A DNA stretch of 31,250 bases from Acidithiobacillus sp. GTDB lineage: Bacteria; Pseudomonadota; Gammaproteobacteria; Acidithiobacillales; Acidithiobacillaceae. Position 1 is the stretch's first letter; the number at the start of each line of letters is the position of its first letter. Made by a program: the position numbers and the translations under genes. This document shows, one piece after another, positions 8,401 through 15,865 of this stretch. Location: positions 1 through 31,250 of the forward strand of contig JAPTWR010000156.1 of NCBI GenBank assembly GCA_028065135.1, written 5' to 3'. Under the pieces are notes generated by a model. It was not told the origin of the DNA. It worked only from the letters and a program-made list of their open reading frames with translations, and searched no databases.

Positions 8401-11400
8401 TCTGGGGCTCAGTTCGCCCTCAGCCTTACTGTTCAGCACGCCCATTTTAGTGTTATGGCTGTTTTCACCGCTTATCGCATGGCGGATCAGTCAGCCGCTG
8501 CGGACCGGTGTTACGGATTTGGATGACACACAGCGACGTTTTCTGCGGCTGTCGGCACGGCGTACCTGGCGGTTTTTTGATGACTTTGTCAGCCCTGCGG
8601 AGCACTGGTTACCCCCCGATAACTTTCAGGAGTATCCCGCGGCGGCCATTGCCTCGCGCAGCTCACCGACCAACATGGGCATGTCCTTGCTGGCGAATCT
8701 GGCGGCCTATGATTTTGGTTATATTTCCGCCGGCAAACTCCTTCAACTGACCGAAAACACCGTGGCAAGCATGGAGCAACTGGAACGCTATCACGGTCAC
8801 TTCTATAACTGGTATGACACGCGCACCCTGCAAATATTAAGTCCGCAATACATCTCAGCGGTGGACAGTGGCAATCTTGGCGGCTGCCTGCTCACCCTCC
8901 AGGCGGGGTTGAACGCGCTCAAAGATCATCCGGTGCTGCCGGATAACGCCTTTGCGGGTTTGCAGGATACGCTGCATCTGTTGGCAGCATGCATCCACGA
9001 CATCCCCACGGCGGACCTGACCGAAAAAGTCCATGCACTGCACGACATACTGTCTGCCACGGTGCTCAACGGGTTCCCCGCATCCCTGGTGGATGCCCGT
9101 GAGCGGCTTGCTGATATTCAACGGATCAGCAGCGATCTCGTGAACGGGCTCCCCGCCGATGCTCCGGCGGATAGCGAATGTGCTTACTGGGTGCGGGCAT
9201 TTGATCAACAATGCCGCGCTTTAGCGGCGGATCTGGAAGACTTCACCCCTGAAGCGCGGCATTTAAACGATGCCCTGACACTGGCCGAATTGGCCAATGA
9301 CATTGCCATGGGGACGGCAAACACCCGGGCGGCTGCCGCAGAACGGTTGCGGGTCATCGATCAATTGGTGGATCGCTGCCGCGCGTTGGCGGTGATGGAT
9401 TTTGAATTTCTTTACGACCATACGCGCGACCTGCTGGCTATTGGTTACGATGTCGGGGAACGGCGCCGTGATCCCGCCTGCTACGACCTGCTGGCATCGG
9501 AAGCACGCCTGGCCAGTTTTCTGCTTATTGCACAAGGGCAGGCACCACAAAAACATTGGTTTTCGCTGGGCCGCCTGTTGACGAGCTACGGCGGCGAACT
9601 GTGCTTGATTTCATGGAGCGGCTCGATGTTTGAGTATCTCATGCCGCAATTGATCATGCCGGATTTCCCCAACACGCTGCTCAACCAGACCTGCAAAGCG
9701 GCCGTCTCCCGCCAAATAGAATATGGTCGCCAGCGCGCCATACCCTGGGGGATATCGGAATCCTGCTTCAACGTCATGGACATGCATCAAGTCTATCAAT
9801 ACCGGGCGTTTGGGGTTCCCGGTCTCGGTTTCAAACGCGGTCTCGGCGATGATTTGGTGATTGCACCCTATGCCAGCGCGCTGGCCCTGACCGTGCTGCC
9901 GTGGGCGGCATGTCATAACTTGCAAGCCCTTGCCGCGCAAGGGTTTCTCGGTACTTATGGATTTTACGAAGCCATCGATTACACGCCATCCCGGGTGCCA
10001 CCGGGCGAGAGTCATGCCATTGTCCGCACCTTTATGGCGCATCATCAAGGCATGAGCCTCCTGGCTTTTGCCCATGTCCTTCTCAATCAGCCGATGCAGC
10101 GCCGGTTTTTATCTGATCCCGGCATTCAGGCCACTCAGTTATTGTTGCAGGAGCGTCTGCCCAGGCAAGAGGCTACCTTGCATCCCCATGCCGCTGAAGT
10201 CAACGCCGCCGCAAAGGTGTCCAGCGCCGAGACCGCCGCGATTATGCGCGCATACACCAATCCGGATACGTCCATGCCAGAAGTCCACCTTCTGTCTAAT
10301 GGCCGCTACCACGTCATGATCAACCACGCCGGCAGCGGCTACAGCCATCGTGGTGGTCTCGCCGTGAATCGCTGGCGCGAGGATACCGCCGTAGATAACT
10401 GGGGAACCTTCATTTATCTGCGTGATCATCATTCCGGACACTTTTGGTCGACAAGCTATCAACCCACCCGAAGCAAAGCCGATCACTATGAGGCGATTTT
10501 CGTCCAGGCGCGGGCGGAATACCGTCGCCGCGATCAGATGATAGAGAGCTATATGGAAGTCGCCGTTGCGCCAGAAGACGATGTGGAGATCCGCCGCGTG
10601 ACGCTCACCAATATCTCCCCGCGCATTCGTCAGATAGAGTTAACGAGTTATACCGAGCTTGTCCTCGCGTCGCCGAATGCCGACCTTGCTCACCGCGCAT
10701 TTAGCAACCTGTTCGTTCAGACCGAAATTCTGGCAGAGCACAATGCGATTCTCTGTACCCGACGTCGCCGCTCACCGGACGAACAAACGCCTTGGATGTT
10801 CCATCTGTTTGCGGCTCCCGGGGTTGCCGCCAGTGCAGCATCTTACGAAACCGATCGCGCACAGTTCATCGGCCGTGGTCGTACCGTCGAGCATCCGCGC
10901 GTCTTCGATAGACTACAACAGACTACCTTATCGAATAGCGAGGGTCCCGTATTAGACCCCATTGTGGCCATCCGGCGTATGCTAACGCTTGGCGTAGACG
11001 AGTCCGCGACGGTGCAGATCATTTCCGGACTTGCCGATACCCGGGCGGCGGCCATCGCCCTGCTGGAGAAGTATAGCGATCGTCATCTGGTGGAACGTGC
11101 TTTTGAAATGGCCTGGTTCCAGAGCCAGGAGGTGCTCCGTCATCTGCGCGCCAGTGAAGCCGATGCCCAGGTGTACGGCCGCCTCGCCAATTCCGTGGTC
11201 TACGCCAGCGCCCTGCGCCGGGCCACGCCCAGCGTGATTGCCCGTAATCAGTTAGGGCAGTCCGGCCTGTGGCGCTTCGGGATATCGGGTGATTTGCCGA
11301 TTGTGCTGCTGCGCGTCAGTCAATTAAACCGCCTTAATCTGGTAAAACAAATACTGCAAGCCCATGCCTATTGGCGACTGCAAGGACTGGCGGCCGATCT

Positions 11401-14110
11401 GGTGATCGTCAACGAAGATTTCACCAGTTACCGGGCCACGCTACAAGACCAGATTATGGGCTTGATTCACACAGGTCCGGAAGGACAAGTCATCGACAAA
11501 CCCGGTGGCGTCTTTGTACGCCGCGCCGAAGAACTTTCCGAAGAGGATCGCGTGCTGTTCCAGACCGTCGCGCGCATTATCCTCACCGACAGCACCGACT
11601 CCCTGCTGGAGCATGTGGAACGGCGGGTATCCGGGGATCGCTTCCCTGCTCCGCTGAACCCGCGGCCACCCCCCGCCACCGAGATCATACAGCCGCTGCT
11701 TCCGCGTGAACGTATTTTTTTCAACGGATTGGGTGGATTCACGACCGATGGACGTGAATACGTCATCAGTCTGGAGCCGGGCCAAAGTACGCCCGCCCCT
11801 TGGGTCAATGTGATTGCCAGTCCGCATATCGGCACCGTCATCAGCGAGAGCGGCGGCGCCTATACCTGGGTCGAAAACGCCCATGAATTCCGTCTGACCA
11901 CATGGCACAACGATCCCCTGAGTGATAGTAGCGGCGAAGCCCTGTATATCCGCGACGAAGACACGGGGGCGTTTTGGTCCCCCTCTCCACTACCCGCCTG
12001 CGGTCAGTCCGGATATGTATGCCGCCACGGATTTGGATACACCGTTTTTGAACATTACGAGTCGGGGATTTCTTCAGAAATGACCACCTACGTCGCGATG
12101 GACGCGCCGGTGAAATTCGTGGTGGTCAAACTGCGCAACCATTCCAAGCGCCCGCGGCGGCTTTCGCTGACGGCATACTGGGAACTGGTGCTCGGCGAGT
12201 GGCGCCATGCCAATATGATGCATATCGTCACCGAAAGCGATCTGCGCAACGGTGCGCTGTATGCCCACAATGACTATGGCCGCGAATGCAGGCATCGGGT
12301 CGTTTTCGTTCAGACCAGTGAACAGGAGCGTACAATCACCGGCAACCGCAGCGAGTTTATCGGCCGTAATGGTACGCTTGCCAAGCCTGCGGCACTGTAT
12401 CGCAACCGATTATCAGGTAAAACAGGGGCGGGCCTTGATCCCTGCGCCGCCATACAAACGCCGATTCATCTGGCTGAAGGCACGGAGTGCGAGATCGTGT
12501 TTGTTTTTGGTACGGCAGCCAGTACCGACGAAGCGCAGCAATATATAGACCGCTTCGCCGGTAGGGAGCGTGCGCGGCAAGCTTTGGCAGGGGTACGGGA
12601 ATACTGGAACCGGACCTTAGGTACGATATATGTGGAAACTCCGGATCCCGCACTGAACGTATTAGCGAACGGCTGGCTGATTTACCAGACCATCTCCAGC
12701 AGACTCTGGGGCCGCAGCGGCTATTACCAGTCGGGCGGGGCTTATGGTTTCCGCGATCAATTACAAGACAGCATGGCGCTGATTCACACCACACCATGGC
12801 TGGCCCGGGAGCAACTAATTCGTTGTGCAGAGCGCCAATTCCATCAGGGGGATGTCCAGCACTGGTGGCATCCGCCCCACGGCCAAGGGGTGCGCACCCA
12901 TATTTCGGATGACTATCTCTGGTTACCCTATGCCACCTGTCGTTTTGTGACGGCCACCGGCGATAGTGGCGTGCTCGACGAAACCATTCATTTTCTCGAA
13001 GGCCGCGAGCTGAATCCCGAGGAAGAGTCTTACTACGATCAGCCCCAGCAATCTGCCGAATCCGCCAGCCTCTATGATCATTGTGTGCGGGCGCTCAAAA
13101 ACGGCTTGCGATTTGGTGCCCATGGCTTACCGCTGATGGGCTGTGGCGACTGGAATGACGGGATGAATCTGGTCGGTCACGAGGGTCGGGGTGAGAGTGT
13201 CTGGCTGGCCTGGTTCCTGATTCAGAATCTGCGGCAGTTTGCCGGGCTCGCGCGCAGCCGGGGTGACAGCGCTATCGTTGACCTTTGTGTGCAACAGGCT
13301 GCCGTATTACAGGAGAACGTAGAAAAAAATGCCTGGGACGGTGCCTGGTATCGGCGGGCTTATTTTGATGACGGTACGCCCCTTGGTTCTGCTGCGAATG
13401 ACGAATGCCAAATAGATTCCATCAGCCAGAGTTGGGCCGTCCTTTCCGGTGCGGGTGATCCCTTGCGGGCCCAACAGGCCATGGCGGCGGTGGACAAACA
13501 TCTGGTGAGTCGCGATGCACAGCTTATCCGGCTGCTTAACCCACCCTTCGACCGGTCAGCACTCGAACCCGGCTATATCAAAGGCTATGTGCCCGGTGTG
13601 CGCGAAAACGGCGGACAATATACCCATGCCGCAGTCTGGACCACCATGGCTTTTGCCCAGATGGGTGACAAAGTGCGGGCCTGGGAATTATTCAACATGC
13701 TCATCCCGGTCCATCACGGAAGTAGCGCAGAGTCTATCGCCCGCTATAAGGTAGAACCCTACGTTATGTGCGCCGATATTTATGGCGCCGCACCACACGT
13801 CGGGCGTGGTGGCTGGACCTGGTACACCGGCGCAGCGGGCTGGATGTATCGATTAACGATCGAAACCTTGCTGGGCCTATCGCTTGAGGTCGATCACCTG
13901 CGCATCACGCCCCGCGTCCCGGCGGACTGGAAATCCTACAAGGTCCACTACCGCTACCGCGACACGCTGTATCATATCACCGTCCATGCTGATAGCACCG
14001 CATCAGCGCGGGTAGTGCGTATTACCCTGGATGACACTGAATTGCCGCAAGACAGGATTCCGCTCATGGATGACCGCCGCGAGCACGATGTCAACGTCTA
14101 CCTCGACTAA
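5441..14110 (+). CDS. ndvB: Cyclic beta-1,2-glucan synthase (NdvB type)
   Basis: A 2889-aa inner-membrane enzyme that would build cyclic beta-1,2-glucans from UDP-glucose and export or process them in the periplasm (osmoregulated periplasmic glucans). Domain order: membrane segments near residues 425-487; a family-84 glycosyltransferase core with DTDTQLP near 643 and the RRHRWIRGDWQ motif near 789; further membrane segments near 845-883, 906-930 and 970-1016; a glucoamylase-like domain with HHQGMS near 1530; two carbohydrate-binding beta-sandwich stretches (near 1620 and 2100); and a C-terminal GH94 phosphorylase-like domain with GDWNDGM near 2568, which controls chain length. The length matches the family (about 2,800-2,900). 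The start is a GTG whose best Shine-Dalgarno is too far away, so the exact N-terminus is uncertain. It is intact and unfragmented. Confidence 0.93.
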   Translation: MSSGYSEESVIATKKLEFSSCVKNALNNASDTNLLRSELFNVEQLKQHAVTLAGQHAIDPYPGPDRLLPRLADNAAVLRAAYDVVTAGTAQAEQRTLAGEIWLLDNFYLIEQQIILARRHLPSGYGKQLPRLQSGSLAGFPRIYDLASELIAHQDARVDSDNVSAYIQAYQSVTALTLGELWAFPIMLQLALLENLRRAGLLVACRREERNAAMNWADRMLATAEKKPKLLIQLLAEFAHADMPLTAPFVEEFYARLQAYGPAMAFVQTWVEHKLLEQGITATQLSEVSARRSAANQISMANSIGSLRFLTAVDWRDHVEAYSVVEQSLRQDPMGIYAGQNFATRDRYRHAIEDIARSSRRDELAVAEEAIALAQAVAQQTGSGDRSAHVGYYLLDRGRQHLERAMGCHFEWRSAARQMGDHLRLSLYISAILLLTALISLILCFPLAGLSSADWRFWWLGIVGVVSISALAVSLVNRLITLFMAPGTLPQMDFSQGVPDAHRCMVVIPTLLSTPQEIDALLEAQEIRYLGNRDPNIYFALLTDFRDAAEQTCPEDAALIDYARVAIQTLNTRYADDRPCLFYWFHRPRVWNPFERVWMGYERKRGKLEQFNALLRGSAETATFSEQVGDLSILGSIRYVITLDTDTQLPRDTARALIGDMAHPLNQAVYDADKGRIVDGYAIIQPRVAIDLTSAGQSPFTKLMAGDSGIDPYTREVSDVYQDVFSEGSFIGKGIYNVDAFRQAVDGRFPENLILSHDLLEGGYARAALATNVVLIEELPGSYTAEASRRHRWIRGDWQIAGWLLPSVPGAPTADGMQAPRPANPLSSLSMWKIFDNLRRSLVSSALLLLLAGGWLLDPAFSWLWTTLVTAIILVPVLLSPLIDLFRKPQDLDLAAHLALTRASAIRPLLSALLTVALLPYDAVMSLDAILRSGTRMLFTRRGLLLWQLPSYLRRNACQTPGDFFMEIWSAPLLAIFIGIALVVAANLGLSSPSALLFSTPILVLWLFSPLIAWRISQPLRTGVTDLDDTQRRFLRLSARRTWRFFDDFVSPAEHWLPPDNFQEYPAAAIASRSSPTNMGMSLLANLAAYDFGYISAGKLLQLTENTVASMEQLERYHGHFYNWYDTRTLQILSPQYISAVDSGNLGGCLLTLQAGLNALKDHPVLPDNAFAGLQDTLHLLAACIHDIPTADLTEKVHALHDILSATVLNGFPASLVDARERLADIQRISSDLVNGLPADAPADSECAYWVRAFDQQCRALAADLEDFTPEARHLNDALTLAELANDIAMGTANTRAAAAERLRVIDQLVDRCRALAVMDFEFLYDHTRDLLAIGYDVGERRRDPACYDLLASEARLASFLLIAQGQAPQKHWFSLGRLLTSYGGELCLISWSGSMFEYLMPQLIMPDFPNTLLNQTCKAAVSRQIEYGRQRAIPWGISESCFNVMDMHQVYQYRAFGVPGLGFKRGLGDDLVIAPYASALALTVLPWAACHNLQALAAQGFLGTYGFYEAIDYTPSRVPPGESHAIVRTFMAHHQGMSLLAFAHVLLNQPMQRRFLSDPGIQATQLLLQERLPRQEATLHPHAAEVNAAAKVSSAETAAIMRAYTNPDTSMPEVHLLSNGRYHVMINHAGSGYSHRGGLAVNRWREDTAVDNWGTFIYLRDHHSGHFWSTSYQPTRSKADHYEAIFVQARAEYRRRDQMIESYMEVAVAPEDDVEIRRVTLTNISPRIRQIELTSYTELVLASPNADLAHRAFSNLFVQTEILAEHNAILCTRRRRSPDEQTPWMFHLFAAPGVAASAASYETDRAQFIGRGRTVEHPRVFDRLQQTTLSNSEGPVLDPIVAIRRMLTLGVDESATVQIISGLADTRAAAIALLEKYSDRHLVERAFEMAWFQSQEVLRHLRASEADAQVYGRLANSVVYASALRRATPSVIARNQLGQSGLWRFGISGDLPIVLLRVSQLNRLNLVKQILQAHAYWRLQGLAADLVIVNEDFTSYRATLQDQIMGLIHTGPEGQVIDKPGGVFVRRAEELSEEDRVLFQTVARIILTDSTDSLLEHVERRVSGDRFPAPLNPRPPPATEIIQPLLPRERIFFNGLGGFTTDGREYVISLEPGQSTPAPWVNVIASPHIGTVISESGGAYTWVENAHEFRLTTWHNDPLSDSSGEALYIRDEDTGAFWSPSPLPACGQSGYVCRHGFGYTVFEHYESGISSEMTTYVAMDAPVKFVVVKLRNHSKRPRRLSLTAYWELVLGEWRHANMMHIVTESDLRNGALYAHNDYGRECRHRVVFVQTSEQERTITGNRSEFIGRNGTLAKPAALYRNRLSGKTGAGLDPCAAIQTPIHLAEGTECEIVFVFGTAASTDEAQQYIDRFAGRERARQALAGVREYWNRTLGTIYVETPDPALNVLANGWLIYQTISSRLWGRSGYYQSGGAYGFRDQLQDSMALIHTTPWLAREQLIRCAERQFHQGDVQHWWHPPHGQGVRTHISDDYLWLPYATCRFVTATGDSGVLDETIHFLEGRELNPEEESYYDQPQQSAESASLYDHCVRALKNGLRFGAHGLPLMGCGDWNDGMNLVGHEGRGESVWLAWFLIQNLRQFAGLARSRGDSAIVDLCVQQAAVLQENVEKNAWDGAWYRRAYFDDGTPLGSAANDECQIDSISQSWAVLSGAGDPLRAQQAMAAVDKHLVSRDAQLIRLLNPPFDRSALEPGYIKGYVPGVRENGGQYTHAAVWTTMAFAQMGDKVRAWELFNMLIPVHHGSSAESIARYKVEPYVMCADIYGAAPHVGRGGWTWYTGAAGWMYRLTIETLLGLSLEVDHLRITPRVPADWKSYKVHYRYRDTLYHITVHADSTASARVVRITLDDTELPQDRIPLMDDRREHDVNVYLD
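5553..5574. repeat. Perfect 22-bp palindrome inside the ndvB 5' coding region
   Basis: The 11-base arm AGTTGTTCAAC (5553-5563) is followed immediately by its exact reverse complement (5564-5574), with no loop. It lies about 110 bases into ndvB. It may be a dimeric regulator operator or simply chance within coding sequence. Confidence 0.7.
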
Positions 14111-14237
14111 ATAAATGTTTGGGAAACTTACCGTCATCAGCTTTAGGAGGAACGGTGTACCATGATTGCATTTCTCTGGACTTGCTGTTCGTAATCTAAC
14201 AAGCCGGGCTTTGCGGGTTATTGCCCGGAATACAGCG
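14111..14237. other. Non-coding stretch between ndvB and the Phd remnant
   Basis: A strong AGGAGG at 14145-14150 precedes only very short frames (GTG at 14155, ATG at 14162) that stop within 14 codons. A CCGGGC/GCCCGG inverted repeat (14204-14209 and 14223-14228, 13-base loop) has no T-run on either side, so a terminator is not supported. It may hold decayed remains of a toxin partner to the adjacent antitoxin fragment, but nothing recognisable is left. Confidence 0.4.
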
Positions 14238-14441
14238 TTAGCCACTTTTGTTCTCGCGGGGTCGCAAGCCTGCATAGAAATGGTCTTCATCACCATTTTC
14301 CGCAGACCAGACTTCGCCCGACGGGGCTACGATATCTCCGTGAATGGTGACGGTACCTTTCATATATCCAAACATACTATTCAGCGTTTCATCGGTGATA
14401 GGCACCGTTTTGACAGGCGGTTTACCGCGCTTACTGATCAC
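14238..14441 (-). pseudogene. Phd/YefM-type antitoxin, C-terminal remnant
   Basis: A 67-codon frame beginning with GTG at 14441. Its first residues, SKRGKPPVKTVPI, match the point about one third into Phd/YefM/VapB-like antitoxins where [VI]-x-[KR]-x-GKP-V-x-x-[LV]-VP occurs. The rest (MFGYMKGTVTIHGDIVAPSGEVW) matches the toxin-binding tail of that family. The N-terminal DNA-binding region of about 30 residues is absent. The GTG overlaps the TGA of ntrX (GTGA), so ntrX ribosomes could still translate it, but the head is lost and no toxin gene follows. I read it as a decapitated antitoxin fused by rearrangement to the end of ntrX. An alternative is a solo, coupled toxin-neutralising peptide. 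The family call is from motif memory. Confidence 0.6.
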
Positions 14442-15844
14442 CCCTCCCCCTCATCCCCATCCTCGCCCGCATGCCGCTCGCCCTTCAGGGCAATACTCAG
14501 ATTCTTCAGCTTGCGATAGAGATGCGTGCGCTCCAGCCCCACCACTTCCGCCGTCCGCGCGATATTCCAGTCATTACGGGCCAAATGATATTCGAGGAAG
14601 GCGCGCTCAAAACGTTCCCGAGCGCGCTTCAGGGTACCGCCAAAATCTTCCCCGTCGAAATTACTGTTGACGAGGACGAGGCGATTATCCAGTCCCAACG
14701 CGCCCTCCACCTCTTCCGCACTGACCTCCGGCCCTTCCGCCAGAATCAGCAAGCGCTCCACCAGATTCTGCAATTCGCGGACGTTGCCCGGCCAGGGATA
14801 ATGGTGCAGCACATCCAGGGTTTCCGGAGCAAAGTGACGCGCCGCCAAGCCATCGCGGGCGCCATAAAAGCGTACAAACTCTTCTATCAGCGCCGGGATA
14901 TCCGCACTCCGCGCGGACAGCGGCGGCACCTTCAGGGGCAGGGCACTGAGCCGGTAGTAGAGATCGCTGCGAAACTGCCCGCTCTGCACTGCCAGTGCCA
15001 AATCCTGTGCGCTGCCGGCGATCACCCGTACATCCACGGGCACGGGCGTCGTCCCACCCACCCGGATGATGCGCCGCTCCTGCAAGGCCGAGAACAACCG
15101 CGCCTGGGTTTCCAGGTCCATATCGGCAATTTCGTCGATGAAGAGCGTGCCGCCATGGGCCACTTCCAGACGCCCGCGGGTCAGTTTGCCATGATCTTCA
15201 TTGCCGAAGAGCTCGATGGCGACATTGGGGCGAGCGATGGCGGCGGCCCGCAGATCCACGAAAGGCCCCTGTGCCCGTCGGCTTTGCCGGTGCAGATAAC
15301 GCGCGGCCACTTCCTTACCGCTACCCGGCTCGCCCAGCAGCAACGCCCAGGAATCCACCGCTGCCACCCGCTGCAACTGCTCGCGAAATTGGCGGATCGC
15401 CGGACTCTCGCCGCTCGGCCGCTCTACCCAGCCGGCCTGCGCGCGCAAGTCGCGGTTCTCGCGCTGCAAGCGACTGGATTCCAGGGCATGGGTGACGGTA
15501 AGCAGGGTCTTGTCCAGCGACAGCGGCTTTTCGATAAAGTCATAGGCGCCCAGCTTGGTCGCCTGCACCGCCGTTTCGATGGTGGCGTGCCCGGACATCA
15601 TCACCACCGGCTGCTCCAGACCCGCTTCGGCCCAGCGCCGCAAGAGGCTGACGCCGTCCTCACCCGGCATCCAGATATCGAGAAGGACGAGGTCCACCAT
15701 CTGATCGCGCAGCAGCACTTCGGCGGCTTCCGCACTCCCCGCGGTTTGCACGTTGTAGCCTTCATCCTCCAGAATTTCTGCCAGTGTCGCGCAGATATCG
15801 GGTTCGTCATCCACCACCAGAATATTCAATCGTGCCTCTTCCAT
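14438..15844 (-). CDS. ntrX: NtrX-type response regulator (receiver-AAA+-Fis HTH)
   Basis: A 468-aa response regulator. The N-terminal receiver (residues 7-125) has the acidic pair DDE, the phospho-acceptor Asp in LVLLDIWMPG, and the conserved Lys in IEKPLS. The AAA+ domain has Walker A GEPGSGKE (near 170) and Walker B GGTLFIDEI (near 230). The C-terminal Fis-type helix-turn-helix is near 430-455 (ARTAEVVGLERTHLYRKL). The GAFTGA loop that contacts sigma-54 is missing: ELFGNEDHGKLTRGRLE stands in its place near residue 215. This is known for NtrX homologues and suggests it acts without remodelling sigma-54 polymerase. An excellent GGAGGTGAC ribosome site sits directly before the ATG. It lies 21 bases after ntrY, so kinase and regulator form a pair. 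The acidic tail (GEDGDEGEG) is unusual and may be part of the rearrangement next door. Confidence 0.9.
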   Translation of the reverse strand: MEEARLNILVVDDEPDICATLAEILEDEGYNVQTAGSAEAAEVLLRDQMVDLVLLDIWMPGEDGVSLLRRWAEAGLEQPVVMMSGHATIETAVQATKLGAYDFIEKPLSLDKTLLTVTHALESSRLQRENRDLRAQAGWVERPSGESPAIRQFREQLQRVAAVDSWALLLGEPGSGKEVAARYLHRQSRRAQGPFVDLRAAAIARPNVAIELFGNEDHGKLTRGRLEVAHGGTLFIDEIADMDLETQARLFSALQERRIIRVGGTTPVPVDVRVIAGSAQDLALAVQSGQFRSDLYYRLSALPLKVPPLSARSADIPALIEEFVRFYGARDGLAARHFAPETLDVLHHYPWPGNVRELQNLVERLLILAEGPEVSAEEVEGALGLDNRLVLVNSNFDGEDFGGTLKRARERFERAFLEYHLARNDWNIARTAEVVGLERTHLYRKLKNLSIALKGERHAGEDGDEGEG

Positions 15845-15865
15845 GTCACCTCCTGAATACTTGTT

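Noticed and set aside
14145..14201. Strong AGGAGG followed by GTG/ATG mini-frames after ndvB
   Set aside because: Frames are only 10-14 codons with no motif; kept as a note in the spacer entry only.
14203..14228. CCGGGC/GCCCGG hairpin as terminator for ndvB
   Set aside because: Loop of 13 bases and no T-run on either strand.
14438..15856. Long plus-strand frame antisense to ntrX (461 codons)
   Set aside because: It mirrors the NtrX coding sequence, has no recognisable domain, and arises from high GC codon bias.
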